From Pseudomonas sp. GV085 (GTDB lineage: Bacteria > Pseudomonadota > Gammaproteobacteria > Pseudomonadales > Pseudomonadaceae): a stretch of 64,000 bases of DNA. Shown here piece after piece: positions 44,467 through 54,099 of the stretch. The position numbers and the translations under genes were made by a program. The stretch covers positions 124,001-188,000 of the forward strand of contig NZ_QAOV01000005.1 in assembly GCF_003050925.1 (NCBI RefSeq), given 5' to 3'. Position 1 is the stretch's first letter. The number at the start of each line of letters is the position of its first letter. A model generated the notes under the pieces. It saw nothing but the letters and a program-made list of their open reading frames with translations, was not told the DNA's origin and ran no database searches.

Positions 44467-46650
44467 ATGTCATCGACTTCGTTCCGCCAGTCTCTGCGTC
44501 GCCTCTGGGCGCTGGATAAATTCAGCTACAGCGTGCGGGTATTCATTGCCCTGACCGGCACCATGGCGCTGTGTTGGTATCAGGATGAAATGGGCCTGCT
44601 GATCCCGTTGTTCCTGGGGATTATCGCCAGTGCCCTGGCCGAAACCGACGACAGCTGGCAGGGCCGTCTCAACGCGCTGGCGGTGACGCTGGTGTGTTTC
44701 GCGGTTGCCGCCCTGTCCGTCGAGCTGCTCTTCCCCTACCCCTCGCTGTTTATCATCGCCTTCGCCCTGGCCGCGTTCTGCCTGACCATGCTCGGCGCCT
44801 TGGGCGAGCGCTATGGCGCGATTGCCTCGGCGACGTTGATCCTTTCGGTCTACACCATGATCGGCGTGGACCAGCGCGGCGGCGCGGTCATCGATGTCTG
44901 GCACGAGCCGGTGCTGCTGGTGGCCGGTGCCGCCTGGTACGGCCTGCTCTCGGTGTTGTGGCAGGCGCTGTTTTCCAATCAGCCGGTGCAGCAGAGCCTC
45001 GCGCGCCTGTTCCGCGAGCTGGGCTTTTACCTGAAGCTCAAATCCTCGCTGTTCGAGCCGATCCGGCAGATGGACGTGGAGGCGCGGCGCCTGGAACTGG
45101 CCCAGCAGAACGGTCGGGTGGTGGCGGCATTGAACGCTGCCAAGGAAATCATCCTGCACCGGGTCGGCAACGGTCGCCCGGGGTCGAAAGTCAGCCGCTA
45201 CCTGAAACTGTACTTCCTCGCGCAGGACATCCACGAACGCGCCAGCTCATCGCACTATCCATACAACGCCCTGGCCGACGCCTTCTTCCACAGCGACGTA
45301 ATGTTCCGCTGTCAGCGCCTGTTGCGTCAGCAAGGCAAAGCTTGCCGAGCCCTGGCCGAATCGATCCAGATGCGCCAGCCGTTCACCTATGACGCCAGTT
45401 TCGCCGAGGCCCTGAGCGACCTGGATGCCTCCCTGGAACATCTGCGCATCCAGAGCAACCCGGCCTGGCGCGGCTTGCTGCGTTCACTGCGGGCACTGGC
45501 GGCCAACCTTGGCACTCTCGACCGCTTGCTCAGCGATGCCAGCAACCCCGACGCCCTGGCCGACGCCACCGACAGCAGCTTGCTCGACCGTTCGCCGCGC
45601 AGCCTCAAGGACGTGTGGCTGCGCTTGCGCACGCAGCTGACGCCGACCTCGCTGCTGTTCCGCCATGCCCTGCGATTGCCCCTGGCCTTGAGCATTGGCT
45701 ACGCCATGGTGCATTTGATTCACCCGTCCCAAGGCTACTGGATCATCCTCACCACGCTGTTCGTTTGCCAACCGAACTACGGCGCCACCCGCCGCAAACT
45801 CGGTCAACGGATCATCGGCACCGCCATCGGCCTGACCCTGGCCTGGGCGTTGTTCGACCTGTTCCCGAACCCGCTGATCCAGTCGTGTTTCGCTATTGCC
45901 GCCGGGGTGGTGTTCTTTACCAACCGCACCACCCGCTACACCCTGGCGACGGCGGCGATCACCCTGATGGTGCTGTTCTGCTTCAACCAGGTGGGTGACG
46001 GTTACGGGCTGTTCCTGCCACGGCTGTTCGATACCTTGCTCGGCAGCCTGATCGCCGGGCTCGCGGTGTTCCTGTTCCTGCCGGACTGGCAGGGCCGACG
46101 CCTGAACAAAGTGCTGGCCAACACCTTGGCCTGCAACAGCATTTACTTGCGCCAGATCATGCAGCAATACGCGGCCGGCAAAAGCGACGACCTGGCTTAC
46201 CGCCTGGCCCGCCGCAACGCGCACAACGCCGACGCAGCGCTGTCGACCACACTGGCCAATATGCTGATGGAGCCTGGGCATTTCCGTAAGGAAGCGGATG
46301 TCGGATTCCGCTTCCTGGTGCTGTCGCACACGCTACTCAGCTACCTGTCAGGCCTGGGCGCACACCGGGAAACCCAACTGCCAGCGGACGTGCATGAACA
46401 TTTGATCGACGGGGCCGGGGTGAAACTGGCTGCGAGCATCGACGAAATCGCTCATGGGCTGGCGAGCAAATCCTCAATTGCGATTCAAAGCGATGAGGAA
46501 GAAGCACTTGCCTATGGACTGGAACAGATGCCCGATGAAATCGATGAGGGGCAGCGGTTGGTGCAGACGCAACTGGCGCTGATTTGTCGTCAACTCGGGC
46601 CGTTGCGGACGTTGGCGGCGCATCTGATCAAGGACACCAGTGAGGATTGA
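44467..46650 (+). CDS. yccS: YccS-family inner membrane protein
   Basis: A 727-residue protein with two hydrophobic blocks (about 20-155 and 400-535) and two soluble parts, the YccS/YhfK layout. The second block carries the FUSC-type sequence GYWIILTTLFVCQPNYGATRRKLGQR. The family is related to aromatic acid exporter AaeB, but the transport function is not proven. The middle soluble part is helix-rich. Upstream is a REP pair and a short GC-poor stretch. The start ATG 44467 has only weak ribosome pairing. Confidence 0.86.
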   Translation: MSSTSFRQSLRRLWALDKFSYSVRVFIALTGTMALCWYQDEMGLLIPLFLGIIASALAETDDSWQGRLNALAVTLVCFAVAALSVELLFPYPSLFIIAFALAAFCLTMLGALGERYGAIASATLILSVYTMIGVDQRGGAVIDVWHEPVLLVAGAAWYGLLSVLWQALFSNQPVQQSLARLFRELGFYLKLKSSLFEPIRQMDVEARRLELAQQNGRVVAALNAAKEIILHRVGNGRPGSKVSRYLKLYFLAQDIHERASSSHYPYNALADAFFHSDVMFRCQRLLRQQGKACRALAESIQMRQPFTYDASFAEALSDLDASLEHLRIQSNPAWRGLLRSLRALAANLGTLDRLLSDASNPDALADATDSSLLDRSPRSLKDVWLRLRTQLTPTSLLFRHALRLPLALSIGYAMVHLIHPSQGYWIILTTLFVCQPNYGATRRKLGQRIIGTAIGLTLAWALFDLFPNPLIQSCFAIAAGVVFFTNRTTRYTLATAAITLMVLFCFNQVGDGYGLFLPRLFDTLLGSLIAGLAVFLFLPDWQGRRLNKVLANTLACNSIYLRQIMQQYAAGKSDDLAYRLARRNAHNADAALSTTLANMLMEPGHFRKEADVGFRFLVLSHTLLSYLSGLGAHRETQLPADVHEHLIDGAGVKLAASIDEIAHGLASKSSIAIQSDEEEALAYGLEQMPDEIDEGQRLVQTQLALICRQLGPLRTLAAHLIKDTSED

Positions 46651-46670
46651 GATCTCTTGTGTCTGGGCGA

Positions 46671-46755
46671 GCCTCTTCGCGGGCAAGCCCGCTCCCACAT
46701 TGGTTTTGTGAACGACGCAGATCTAGTGTGGGAGCGAGCCTGCTCGCGAAGAGGC
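46671..46755. repeat. REPIN
   Basis: Inverted REP pair after yccS; loop (TTGGTTTTGTGAACGACGCAG) like that at 23625. Confidence 0.84.
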
Positions 46756-46789
46756 CCGCTCAGACAACACAGAAACTGGCTCAACCCAC

Positions 46790-47527
46790 TCACATCCCAT
46801 GCTGCTTCACCAAATTGTCATAACTGCCGTCCACCTTCATCGCCGCAATCTCCCGGTCGAAACTGGCGACGATCTGCTCATGCTGCGGATTCTTCAGGCT
46901 GACCAGAATGTGCAGGCTGTTCTCACTCAATGCCTTGGGCAGGAATTCCACGGCGTTTCGTACCTTGGGTGACTCACGGGACAGGTAGTAGCGGGCGACG
47001 TACTCATCTTCCAGTGTCAGTTTGACCCGGTCGGCCGCGACCATGCGCACTGCCATGGCGAAGCTGTGCACCGGGATTTTCTGCAATGAGTCGTCGTTGT
47101 CGAACGCGGGCGAATAGGCGTAACCGCGCACGATGGCAATTGGATACGTGTGCAATTGCTGCAGGTCGTTGAACTCGATGGGCACGTCTTTACGCTTGAG
47201 AAACCGTACGCGATTGAGCAGGTATTCGCCGGAGAACTGGCCGAATTTTGTACGCTCGTCGTTGTACCAGGCGTTGACCAGCACGTCGTAGCGGCCCTCG
47301 CCCACACCCATCAAGGCCCGCGCCCAGGGCACTTGTTCAAACTCACTGGCATAGCCGGCCCTGGCGAGCGCGGTACTGACAATATCCGTGGCCAAACCAC
47401 CGTTGAGGAGCGTGGAATCGGTAAAAGGGGGCCAGGCATCAGCGACCAACCGCAGTTTTTCTGCCGCTGCTCCCTGAACCAGCAACAGCAATCCAATCAA
47501 AGCAAAAGCTCGATGCAATCGCGGCAT
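46790..47527 (-). CDS. Periplasmic solute-binding protein (family 3)
   Basis: A 245-residue extracellular binding protein. Signal peptide at 1-22 (FALIGLLLLVQGAAA), then LRLVADAWPPFTD, which is the typical first strand of amino-acid receptor domains, and GRYDVLVNAWYNDERTKFGQFS. There is no permease gene around it, so it may be a solitary receptor of the PA-type family related to GltI or MltF sensor domains. The start is clear at 47527. Nothing in the neighbourhood tells the ligand. Confidence 0.82.
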   Translation of the reverse strand: MPRLHRAFALIGLLLLVQGAAAEKLRLVADAWPPFTDSTLLNGGLATDIVSTALARAGYASEFEQVPWARALMGVGEGRYDVLVNAWYNDERTKFGQFSGEYLLNRVRFLKRKDVPIEFNDLQQLHTYPIAIVRGYAYSPAFDNDDSLQKIPVHSFAMAVRMVAADRVKLTLEDEYVARYYLSRESPKVRNAVEFLPKALSENSLHILVSLKNPQHEQIVASFDREIAAMKVDGSYDNLVKQHGM

Positions 47528-47782
47528 GCCAGAAAATCCTTAGCGGGCGGATTGCCCAACGTGTTCTCAGCCAAACCCCAAGGCCTCGTACTGACAAGCC
47601 CGGGTACTCAACATTAGCTCATCGAAGCCACAGCACAGCGCTTCGATCCAGATTACACAAAGAAGACATCCGCGCGAGAAATGAATGATGGCATTTTGGC
47701 CTATGTCACAGATTCTTCCGCCATAAAGACATCTGGCGTGACTGCGCTTAGTATCGGAACGACGTTTTCAGGGAATCAAAAC

Positions 47783-48235
47783 ATGACAGTCGATTGGATC
47801 TGCAAACACCACAGCGACCTGGGCAAGGAGCAGCTGTACGCCATTTTGCAGCTGCGTGCAGAAGTGTTCGTCGTCGAGCAGCAATGCGCCTATCAAGACG
47901 TGGATGGCCAGGACCTGGAAGGTGACACTTGTCACTTGATGGCCTGGGACGGCAATCAACTGGTGGCCTATCTGCGGCTACTCGACCCGGAACTGCAAGG
48001 CGGGGACGTAGTGATCGGTCGGGTGGTCATTGCTCCACATGCACGAGGCGCCGGGCTTGGACACGCGTTGATGGACCAGGCGCTGGAGCAGATTGAAGAG
48101 CGCTGGCCGCAAACGCCGATCTACCTCTCGGCCCAGACGCATTTGCAGGGGTATTACGGGCGGTACGGTTTTGTCGTGACGGGCGAGGAGTTTGTCGAGG
48201 ATGGCATTCCGCACATTGGCATGCGTCGCTCCTGA
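47783..48235 (+). CDS. elaA: ElaA-like GNAT acetyltransferase
   Basis: A 150-residue GNAT protein. The start is set at 47783 (MTVDWICKHHSDLGK), where the core begins; the open frame upstream lacks a ribosome site. Seen: LRAEVFVVEQQCAYQDVDGQD, the hallmark of the ElaA group, VIGRVVIAPHARGAGLGHAL with the acetyl-CoA loop, and YYGRYGFVVTGEEF at the end. The substrate is not known. Confidence 0.86.
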   Translation: MTVDWICKHHSDLGKEQLYAILQLRAEVFVVEQQCAYQDVDGQDLEGDTCHLMAWDGNQLVAYLRLLDPELQGGDVVIGRVVIAPHARGAGLGHALMDQALEQIEERWPQTPIYLSAQTHLQGYYGRYGFVVTGEEFVEDGIPHIGMRRS

Positions 48236-48240
48236 AGGCC

Positions 48241-48309
48241 CCTTCGCTGGCAAGCCAGCTCCTCCAGGGTTTATGTGAATCCTGTAGGAGCTGGCTTGCC
48301 AGCGAAGGC
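48241..48309. repeat. REPIN
   Basis: Compact inverted pair of the GCTGGCAAGCCAGC type between the elaA-like gene and the convergent small HTH gene. Confidence 0.84.
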
Positions 48310-48332
48310 GTCAGCACAGATGCCGCCAATAC

Positions 48333-48629
48333 TCAGGGATACTCCAGCACCGCCTTGATCTGCCGCAGATTACGCTCGATCCACCCGCGATCGATCGCAC
48401 CCCACTCGCGAATCCGATAGCGCCCCGCATGGTTGCGCGCACCCTCTTCCTGCTCGAATTCACAGACAATATCCAGATCCGCCAGCGCCGCGATGGTGTC
48501 CTGTGCCGTGCGCCGGGGCATGCCGGTGACCTCGGTCAGCGCCGGAACACTGCTGGCCAGCCCGCTGTCGATCAGGTACGCCACGTACAACCGGCGGTAG
48601 AAGCTGCTCTTGGTCTTGCTCACGTCCAT
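48333..48629 (-). CDS. Small winged-helix protein
   Basis: A 98-residue basic protein. The segment SSVPALTEVTGMPRRTAQDTIAALADLDI (about 27-55) is a helix-turn-helix, followed by a wing. It resembles the helix-turn-helix part of small DNA-binding proteins of unknown role. The next upstream gene on the same strand (48667) is close, with only a single REP copy between, so the two may share a transcript. Regulatory targets cannot be told. Confidence 0.72.
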   Translation of the reverse strand: MDVSKTKSSFYRRLYVAYLIDSGLASSVPALTEVTGMPRRTAQDTIAALADLDIVCEFEQEEGARNHAGRYRIREWGAIDRGWIERNLRQIKAVLEYP

Positions 48630-48642
48630 TCATTGCTCCTTA

Positions 48643-48672
48643 AAAGATCGCAGCCTGCGGCAGCTCCTACAG
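48643..48672. repeat. Single REP copy, second family
   Basis: AAAGATCGCAGCCTGCGGCA with CTCCTACAGA; a half of the pairs at 7272 and 44261, without an inverted mate. Confidence 0.72.
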
Positions 48673-49155
48673 ATCCCGCCACGTCAGGTACACCCGCACA
48701 TCAAATTCCACCTGGTGATAACCCGGCAGCATGTGCTCGCACAGTTTGTAGAAGGCCTTGTTGTGGTCCGACTCCTTGAAGTGCGCCAGCTCATGCACCA
48801 CGATCATTTTCAGGAACTCGCAAGGCGCTTCCTTGAACAGCGACGCGATGCGGATTTCTTTCTTGGACTTGAGCTTGCCGCCCTGCACCCGGGAAATCGT
48901 GGTGTGCAGGCCAAGGGCACGGTGGGTCAGGTCCAAGCGGTTGTCGAACAGCACCTTGTCGATGGCCGGGGCATTACGCAGGTATTCCTGCTTGAGGTCC
49001 AGGGCATAGGTGTACAGCGCCTTGTCGCTCTGCACCCCGTGCTTTTGCGGGTAACGCTGGCTCAGGTAATCGCCCAGCCGACCGTCGGCGATCAGCTGGC
49101 GCACCGAATCCTGCAATGTGGCGGGATAGGCCTGGAGATATTTCAACACGGTCAT
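48667..49155 (-). CDS. YgjP-type M48 metallopeptidase
   Basis: A 162-residue zinc-protease-like protein. Seen: IVVHELAHFKESDHNKAFY, with the HExxH motif and a downstream His/Glu arrangement of the YgjP (DUF45) group. The first residues form a basic helix. No signal peptide or membrane segment, so it is presumably cytoplasmic. The start at 49155 (MTVLKYLQAY) is chosen; GTG 49176 is possible. The substrate is unknown. The stop codon overlaps the single REP copy. Confidence 0.82.
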   Translation of the reverse strand: MTVLKYLQAYPATLQDSVRQLIADGRLGDYLSQRYPQKHGVQSDKALYTYALDLKQEYLRNAPAIDKVLFDNRLDLTHRALGLHTTISRVQGGKLKSKKEIRIASLFKEAPCEFLKMIVVHELAHFKESDHNKAFYKLCEHMLPGYHQVEFDVRVYLTWRDL

Positions 49156-49200
49156 CGGGGCGGCAATACAGGTCACTGAAAGGTCGCCAGTGTAGCGAAT

Positions 49201-51324
49201 TCAGCGGGCCAGCGCGCTCCAGTCAAATGGCTGGGCAAAGACCCCGGTGTCTTCGGCCATCATCGGCCGGGCCACCAGAAAACCTTGCACATATTCACAG
49301 CCATTGGCTTGCAGCCATTCAAACTGCGCGGCGGTTTCGACCCCTTCGGCAATCACCAGCATCCCGAACTGTTTGCACAGGTCGATCACACTGCGCACCA
49401 GCGCCGCATCCCGTACCGACTCTGGCAACCGGGCGATCAAATGGCGATCGATCTTGAGGGTATCCAGCTCCAGGTCGCGCAAGTGCGTCAGGGAGCAGGG
49501 GCCGGCCCCGAAGTCATCCAGTGCCACTCGTACGCCCAGATTGTGCAGCAGGCGCAATTGCTTGCGGGTTTCTTCGGGGTTGTGCATCAAGGCCTCTTCC
49601 GTGACCTCGACTTCCAGATGACGCGGTTGCAAGTCATTACGCTCAAGCACCTGGCGCAACTCGGTGACCAGGTTGGGCATGCCGAACTGCGTACTGCTCA
49701 AACTGACGCCGAGCACCAGGTCCTCGGTAAACAGGGACTCCCAGGCTTTGCGTTGCCCGGCGCAGCGATGGTAGATCCAGCTGCCCAGGCGACTGATCAG
49801 CCGCGCCTCCTCCAGTAATGGCAAAAACAGCCCCGGGGGTACATCGCCAACGCTCGGATGCTGCCAGCGCAACAAGGCCTCGAAGCCACGAATCCGCCCG
49901 TCGGCAATCGCCACCTGAGGCTGATACACCAGATTGAAATCCCGATTCTCAATGGCGGTTCGCACACTTTCTTCCAGCATCAGCCGCGAGCGCGCCCGGC
50001 CGTTCATTTCGTGATCGTAGAAGCGATATTGCTGGCGACCGGCACGCTTGGCTTCGTACATGGCAATGTCGGCCGCCCGCAGCATCCCGTCGAGATTGGC
50101 GCCACAATCAGGGAACGTAGCGATGCCGATGCTGGCACCCAGCACGATATCGAGGCCATCGATCTGCTGACAGATCGACACTCGCTCGATGAGCTTCTCG
50201 GCAATCTTCGCCGCCTGCTCGGGGAACTCCAGATCCAGCAGCGCGGTGAATTCGTCGCCGCCCATCCGCGCCAGAATGTCGAAGGGCCGCAGGCAGGCCT
50301 TCAACTGTTCGCAGACCCAGCGCAGCACCCGATCGCCGGCATCGTGCCCGAGCGAATCATTGACGCGCTTGAAGCCGTCGAGGTCCAGGTACATCAAGAC
50401 CCAGCAACTGTCGGAGCGCTCACCGCGCAACAGCAGGTTCTCCACGGTCTGGTAGAAACCCCGGCGGTTGAGCAATCCGGTCAGCGGATCGGTGACCGCC
50501 TGAAACTCCAGTTGCTGATGCAGATGGCGCACCACCGACATGTCCAGCACGGTCACTACCATCGCATGTTGCTCGGCAGGCAATGGCGCGCAGGACAAGG
50601 CCACCGGCACCTGCTGGCCGGGCGCCGTTCGTAGCAGGGCATCGTGCAGGCGCAGGGTTTCGCCGCGTTTGTATCCGGCCAGCAACTCGGAATCGGCCCA
50701 GATCGGGATATGCGGTTTTTGCAGGTAGTCCAGAAACTCCTTGCCTTGCAGTTCCTGCACCGTGGCATTGAGCAGCCGTGACATCGCCGGATTGGCAAAA
50801 CGAATCAGACCGTCCTCACCCAATACCAGAATGCCTTCGGCAGCGTTATCCAGCACCGACGCATTAAAGGCACGAGCGGATTCCAGATCATGACTCAGGC
50901 GCTGCAAGGCCCGGCGGTTACGCTGGTGTTCGAGCAACGCCTGGACCTTGGGCGTGAAGATCCGGGGGTCGAACGGCTTGAACAGGTAATCCACCGCACC
51001 ACTGGCATAGCCCTTGATCACCGCGTCCTGGGACTGTTCGTTGGCGGTCAGGAAAATGATCGGCGTGAGACGGGTCCGCTGGCTGCCGCGCATCAGGCGC
51101 GCCACTTCATAGCCGTCCATGCCCGGCATCTGCACGTCCAGCAGCACCAGGTCGATATCGTGTTCAAGCAACAAGCCGAGGGCCTCGAAACCCGAGGCGG
51201 CAGTCATGACCCGCCAGTCCTGGCGCTGTAACAACGCGCGCATGCTGATCAGGTTTTCAGGGTAATCATCGACGACTAAAAGGGTTGAGCCGCCTTCTAC
51301 TGGCGTGGGTTGCGCGCATTCCAT
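49201..51324 (-). CDS. REC-PAS-GGDEF-EAL cyclic di-GMP protein
   Basis: A 707-residue signalling protein. Domains in order: response regulator receiver (about 15-135, phospho-acceptor Asp in LVLLDVQMPGMDGYEV), PAS sensor (about 155-275), GGDEF (about 280-440) and EAL (about 455-700). The cyclase motif MGGDEFTAL is intact, with an RPFD inhibitory site five residues before it. The esterase motif EALLRW and DDFGAG are intact as well. It can therefore plausibly make or break c-di-GMP. No histidine kinase gene is adjacent; the phosphodonor is unknown. AGAGG lies before the start. Confidence 0.92.
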   Translation of the reverse strand: MECAQPTPVEGGSTLLVVDDYPENLISMRALLQRQDWRVMTAASGFEALGLLLEHDIDLVLLDVQMPGMDGYEVARLMRGSQRTRLTPIIFLTANEQSQDAVIKGYASGAVDYLFKPFDPRIFTPKVQALLEHQRNRRALQRLSHDLESARAFNASVLDNAAEGILVLGEDGLIRFANPAMSRLLNATVQELQGKEFLDYLQKPHIPIWADSELLAGYKRGETLRLHDALLRTAPGQQVPVALSCAPLPAEQHAMVVTVLDMSVVRHLHQQLEFQAVTDPLTGLLNRRGFYQTVENLLLRGERSDSCWVLMYLDLDGFKRVNDSLGHDAGDRVLRWVCEQLKACLRPFDILARMGGDEFTALLDLEFPEQAAKIAEKLIERVSICQQIDGLDIVLGASIGIATFPDCGANLDGMLRAADIAMYEAKRAGRQQYRFYDHEMNGRARSRLMLEESVRTAIENRDFNLVYQPQVAIADGRIRGFEALLRWQHPSVGDVPPGLFLPLLEEARLISRLGSWIYHRCAGQRKAWESLFTEDLVLGVSLSSTQFGMPNLVTELRQVLERNDLQPRHLEVEVTEEALMHNPEETRKQLRLLHNLGVRVALDDFGAGPCSLTHLRDLELDTLKIDRHLIARLPESVRDAALVRSVIDLCKQFGMLVIAEGVETAAQFEWLQANGCEYVQGFLVARPMMAEDTGVFAQPFDWSALAR

Positions 51325-51547
51325 GCTGCCTCTCTAATTGCGGGGTGTCAGGCCGGCTTCTCGTGAAAACCGGACAAATACGGTGCCATCACTCTAGACC
51401 CGGTTCTGCAAAAGCAGAAGGTGTCAGTAAGCCATCATATAATCATTGTGTCTTTTTACCGACTAACGGTCGATGGTTCAGCTCCATGAAAACCGGGAAG
51501 CTGGCATTTCGACAGGATGTTGACGTCAACCACCCGTCAGACGAGCG

Positions 51548-51576
51548 TTAACAAAATATCCCGCTACGCTTATAAA
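51548..51576 (+). promoter_or_regulatory. Sigma-70-type promoter of the PL7 gene
   Basis: TTAACA at 51548 and TATAAA at 51571 are separated by 17 bases. It is about 70 bp upstream of the alginate lyase start; a 5 bp hairpin (GCACC-loop-GGTGC) follows near the expected start of transcription. In the remaining part of the gap 51325-51647 I see nothing. Confidence 0.6.
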
Positions 51577-51647
51577 GGCACCCCCTAAAGGTGCGGTCTA
51601 GAGCTTCTGGCACACCTGTGCAGCATGAATCGAGTGGAAGAACCGAC

Positions 51648-52313
51648 ATGATCGATCTCGCAAGCTGGAACCTCAGCGTTCCCGTTGGCAACCCGCCGTA
51701 CACCGTCGAAACCGCCAAACTGGTGGATGGCTTCAAGGATCAATACTTCCACTCCGACACCGGCACATTGTTTTTCTGGGCGCCCGTGACCGGTTCACGT
51801 ACCGAAAACGCGATTTACCCACGCACCGAATTGCGTGAAACCTACAGCAACGGCACGTTGAAAAACTGGTACTACCCCGACGCTGACAACTCCCTGCATG
51901 CGACCCTTTCGGTCAGCCAGGTACCCAGCTCGGGCAAGATCGTCATTGGCCAGATCCACGCCTATAACAGCCAGAAGCCCATGGTGAAGGTCGAGTATCA
52001 ATACAAAACCGACAGCTCGACCGGCAATATCGTCGCCAAAGTCCGTATGCACCCCGACGACACCCCCCGAGTCATCACCATCGCCACCGGCGTGAAACTC
52101 AATCAGGAATTCTCCTACCTCATCCACCTCAGCCCCGGCGGTGCCTTGGGCATCAGTGCGGCGGGCTATCAGTGGAATACCGATATCAGCACGATGTGGC
52201 GTGATAAGCCCCTGTACTTCAAGGCCGGCGTCTATGTGCAGGACAATACGGGGTACACAAGCGAAGGCGGGGAAGTGACGTTCAGCAAGCTGGATATTGA
52301 TCACAATCAATAA
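51648..52313 (+). CDS. PL7-family alginate lyase
   Basis: A 221-residue polysaccharide lyase of family 7, which breaks alginate by beta-elimination. All three family motifs are seen: YPRTELRE (RxELR) at about 61-68, IGQIH (QIH) near 102, and YFKAGVYVQ (YxKAGxYxQ) near 192. The fold is a beta-jelly roll of normal size. No signal peptide is present, so export is unclear: it may be secreted by a non-classical route or act inside. It has its own promoter and stands alone between two unrelated genes. Confidence 0.9.
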   Translation: MIDLASWNLSVPVGNPPYTVETAKLVDGFKDQYFHSDTGTLFFWAPVTGSRTENAIYPRTELRETYSNGTLKNWYYPDADNSLHATLSVSQVPSSGKIVIGQIHAYNSQKPMVKVEYQYKTDSSTGNIVAKVRMHPDDTPRVITIATGVKLNQEFSYLIHLSPGGALGISAAGYQWNTDISTMWRDKPLYFKAGVYVQDNTGYTSEGGEVTFSKLDIDHNQ

Positions 52314-52322
52314 ACACACAAA

Positions 52323-52347
52323 CTGTAGGAGCGAGCTCGCTCCTACA
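52323..52347. repeat. Short REP palindrome
   Basis: CTGTAGGAGCGAGCTCGCTC with CTACA: two REP ends joined with no loop, right after the alginate lyase gene. Confidence 0.75.
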
Positions 52348-52365
52348 ATGATCGTGTCGCCCACA

Positions 52366-52391
52366 AAAAACCCGCCTCTCGGCGGGTTTTT
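52366..52391. terminator. Bidirectional terminator
   Basis: AAAAACCCGCC-TCTC-GGCGGGTTTTT: an 11 bp stem flanked by A and T runs. It serves the PL7 gene (plus) and fba (minus). Confidence 0.92.
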
Positions 52392-52416
52392 CATCAAGGC
52401 AGCTTAACGCTCAGTC

Positions 52417-53481
52417 TTAGTTGACCTTGGCGTTCAACTCACCTTTCAGGTAACGCTGGTACATCCCTTCCAGGGAGATCGCCTTGATCTTCGAAGCGTT
52501 GCCGGCAGTACCGAAGGCTTCGTAGCGAGCGATGCACACATCGCGCATGGCGGTCACGGTGGCGCCGAAGAATTTACGCGGGTCGAACTCGCTCGGGTTG
52601 GTGGCCATCAGGCGACGCATTGCGCCAGTGGATGCCAGGCGCAGGTCGGTGTCGATGTTGACCTTGCGCACGCCGTGCTTGATGCCTTCGACGATTTCTT
52701 CAACCGGTACGCCGTAGGTTTCCTTCATGTCGCCGCCGTACTGGTTGATGATCGCCAGCCACTCTTGCGGAACCGAAGACGAACCGTGCATCACCAGGTG
52801 AGTGTTCGGAATGCGCTTGTGGATTTCCTTGATGCGGTCGATGGCCAGCACGTCGCCAGTAGGTGGCTTGGTGAACTTGTAGGCGCCGTGGCTGGTGCCG
52901 ATGGCGATGGCCAGGGCATCGACCTGAGTGCGTTTTACGAAGTCAGCGGCTTCTTCCGGGTCGGTCAGCATCTGGCTGTGATCCAGAACGCCTTCGGCGC
53001 CGATACCGTCTTCTTCACCGGCCATGCCGGTTTCCAGCGAACCCAGGCAGCCCAGCTCGCCTTCTACCGAAACGCCGCAGGCGTGAGCCATGGCCACGGT
53101 TTGTTGGGTCACACGCACGTTGTAGTCGTAGTCGGTCGGGGTCTTGCCGTCTTCGCCCAGGGAACCGTCCATCATCACCGAGCTGAAGCCCAGTTGAATG
53201 GAGCGCTGGCAGACGTCAGGGCTGGTGCCGTGGTCCTGGTGCATGCACACCGGGATGTGCGGGAACTCTTCGATGGCTGCCAGGATCAGGTGACGCAGGA
53301 ACGGCGCGCCGGCGTATTTGCGAGCACCGGCCGAAGCCTGGACGATCACCGGGGAGTCAGTCTTGTCAGCGGCTTCCATGATGGCGCGCATCTGCTCAAG
53401 GTTGTTGACGTTGAAGGCTGGAACGCCGTAGCCGAACTCGGCTGCGTGGTCCAGCATCTGGCGCATGCTGATAAGTGCCAT
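52417..53481 (-). CDS. fba: Class II fructose-bisphosphate aldolase
   Basis: Fba (354 residues) splits fructose 1,6-bisphosphate, or in gluconeogenesis joins the trioses. Seen: [14 protein letters not shown] with the zinc ligands, [30 protein letters not shown] and [10 protein letters not shown]. The Cbb-type length matches. GGGAGAG is placed before ATG 53481. It is the last gene of the tkt-epd-pgk block, separated from pgk by two lipoprotein genes and a REP pair, so it may have its own promoter. Confidence 0.96.
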   Translation of the reverse strand: MALISMRQMLDHAAEFGYGVPAFNVNNLEQMRAIMEAADKTDSPVIVQASAGARKYAGAPFLRHLILAAIEEFPHIPVCMHQDHGTSPDVCQRSIQLGFSSVMMDGSLGEDGKTPTDYDYNVRVTQQTVAMAHACGVSVEGELGCLGSLETGMAGEEDGIGAEGVLDHSQMLTDPEEAADFVKRTQVDALAIAIGTSHGAYKFTKPPTGDVLAIDRIKEIHKRIPNTHLVMHGSSSVPQEWLAIINQYGGDMKETYGVPVEEIVEGIKHGVRKVNIDTDLRLASTGAMRRLMATNPSEFDPRKFFGATVTAMRDVCIARYEAFGTAGNASKIKAISLEGMYQRYLKGELNAKVN

Positions 53482-53617
53482 TTTGTATATCTCTCCCGGT
53501 TGAGGGTCGTTAATCGTGCCAGCCTGCCGTAGCGGCGGCGGCTATTCAAGTTATTGCAGATCGGGGGTTGAGCCCGGGCTGCGGATTTGGTGTTGCATCA
53601 GTGCCGAACGCTGCCCC

Positions 53618-53719
53618 TTGTAGGAGCGAGCTTGCTCGCGATGATGGCCCAGACAACGCGGGCATTCAGGTCCCCAGCGTTATCGTTAACGACCATCGCG
53701 AGCATGCTCGCTCCTACAG
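53618..53719. repeat. REPIN
   Basis: Inverted REP pair between fba and the MliC-like gene; its right end overlaps the 3' end of that gene (stop at 53714). Confidence 0.86.
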
Positions 53720-54043
53720 GTGACAACCACGGCCGATCAAATCATTGGTGGCGACCCAGTAAACCAGGCCTTCCTCACCTTTTATGTGAAACGCCAGCAT
53801 GTCATTGCTGTACAGCGAGCCCGATGCACCCGGTTCCTGCTTCAAGCGGTAGACCTGATCGGCACCGCCCAGGCGCACGTCGACTTCTCCACGGCTGTCG
53901 TCGGTGTAACGCCACAGTACTTTGGCCTGGCTGTCGCAGGTCCAGGTGGTCCAGTTATCCACAGGCGCGGACGAATGGAACAGGTTCAACTGAGCACAAC
54001 CGGCCAACAACGCCAATGCCGCAACTGCGATAAAACCTTTCAT
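53714..54043 (-). CDS. mliC: MliC-like lysozyme inhibitor lipoprotein
   Basis: A 109-residue lipoprotein (LALLAGC lipobox, Cys at about 16) with the MliC domain: WTCDSQAKVLWRYTDDSRGEV and the loop that enters the lysozyme active site, GEEGLVYWVATNDLIGRGCHL. It should protect peptidoglycan from C-type lysozyme. The start at 54043 (MKGFIAVAAL) fits a lipoprotein signal; upstream codons do not. It sits between pgk and fba in a glycolytic block. Confidence 0.88.
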   Translation of the reverse strand: MKGFIAVAALALLAGCAQLNLFHSSAPVDNWTTWTCDSQAKVLWRYTDDSRGEVDVRLGGADQVYRLKQEPGASGSLYSNDMLAFHIKGEEGLVYWVATNDLIGRGCHL

Positions 54044-54099
54044 CCGTGTCCCTCGGCTGACAGCGCACGCTGCCAGCCCTGAGTAAAGAGTCAGACCCG

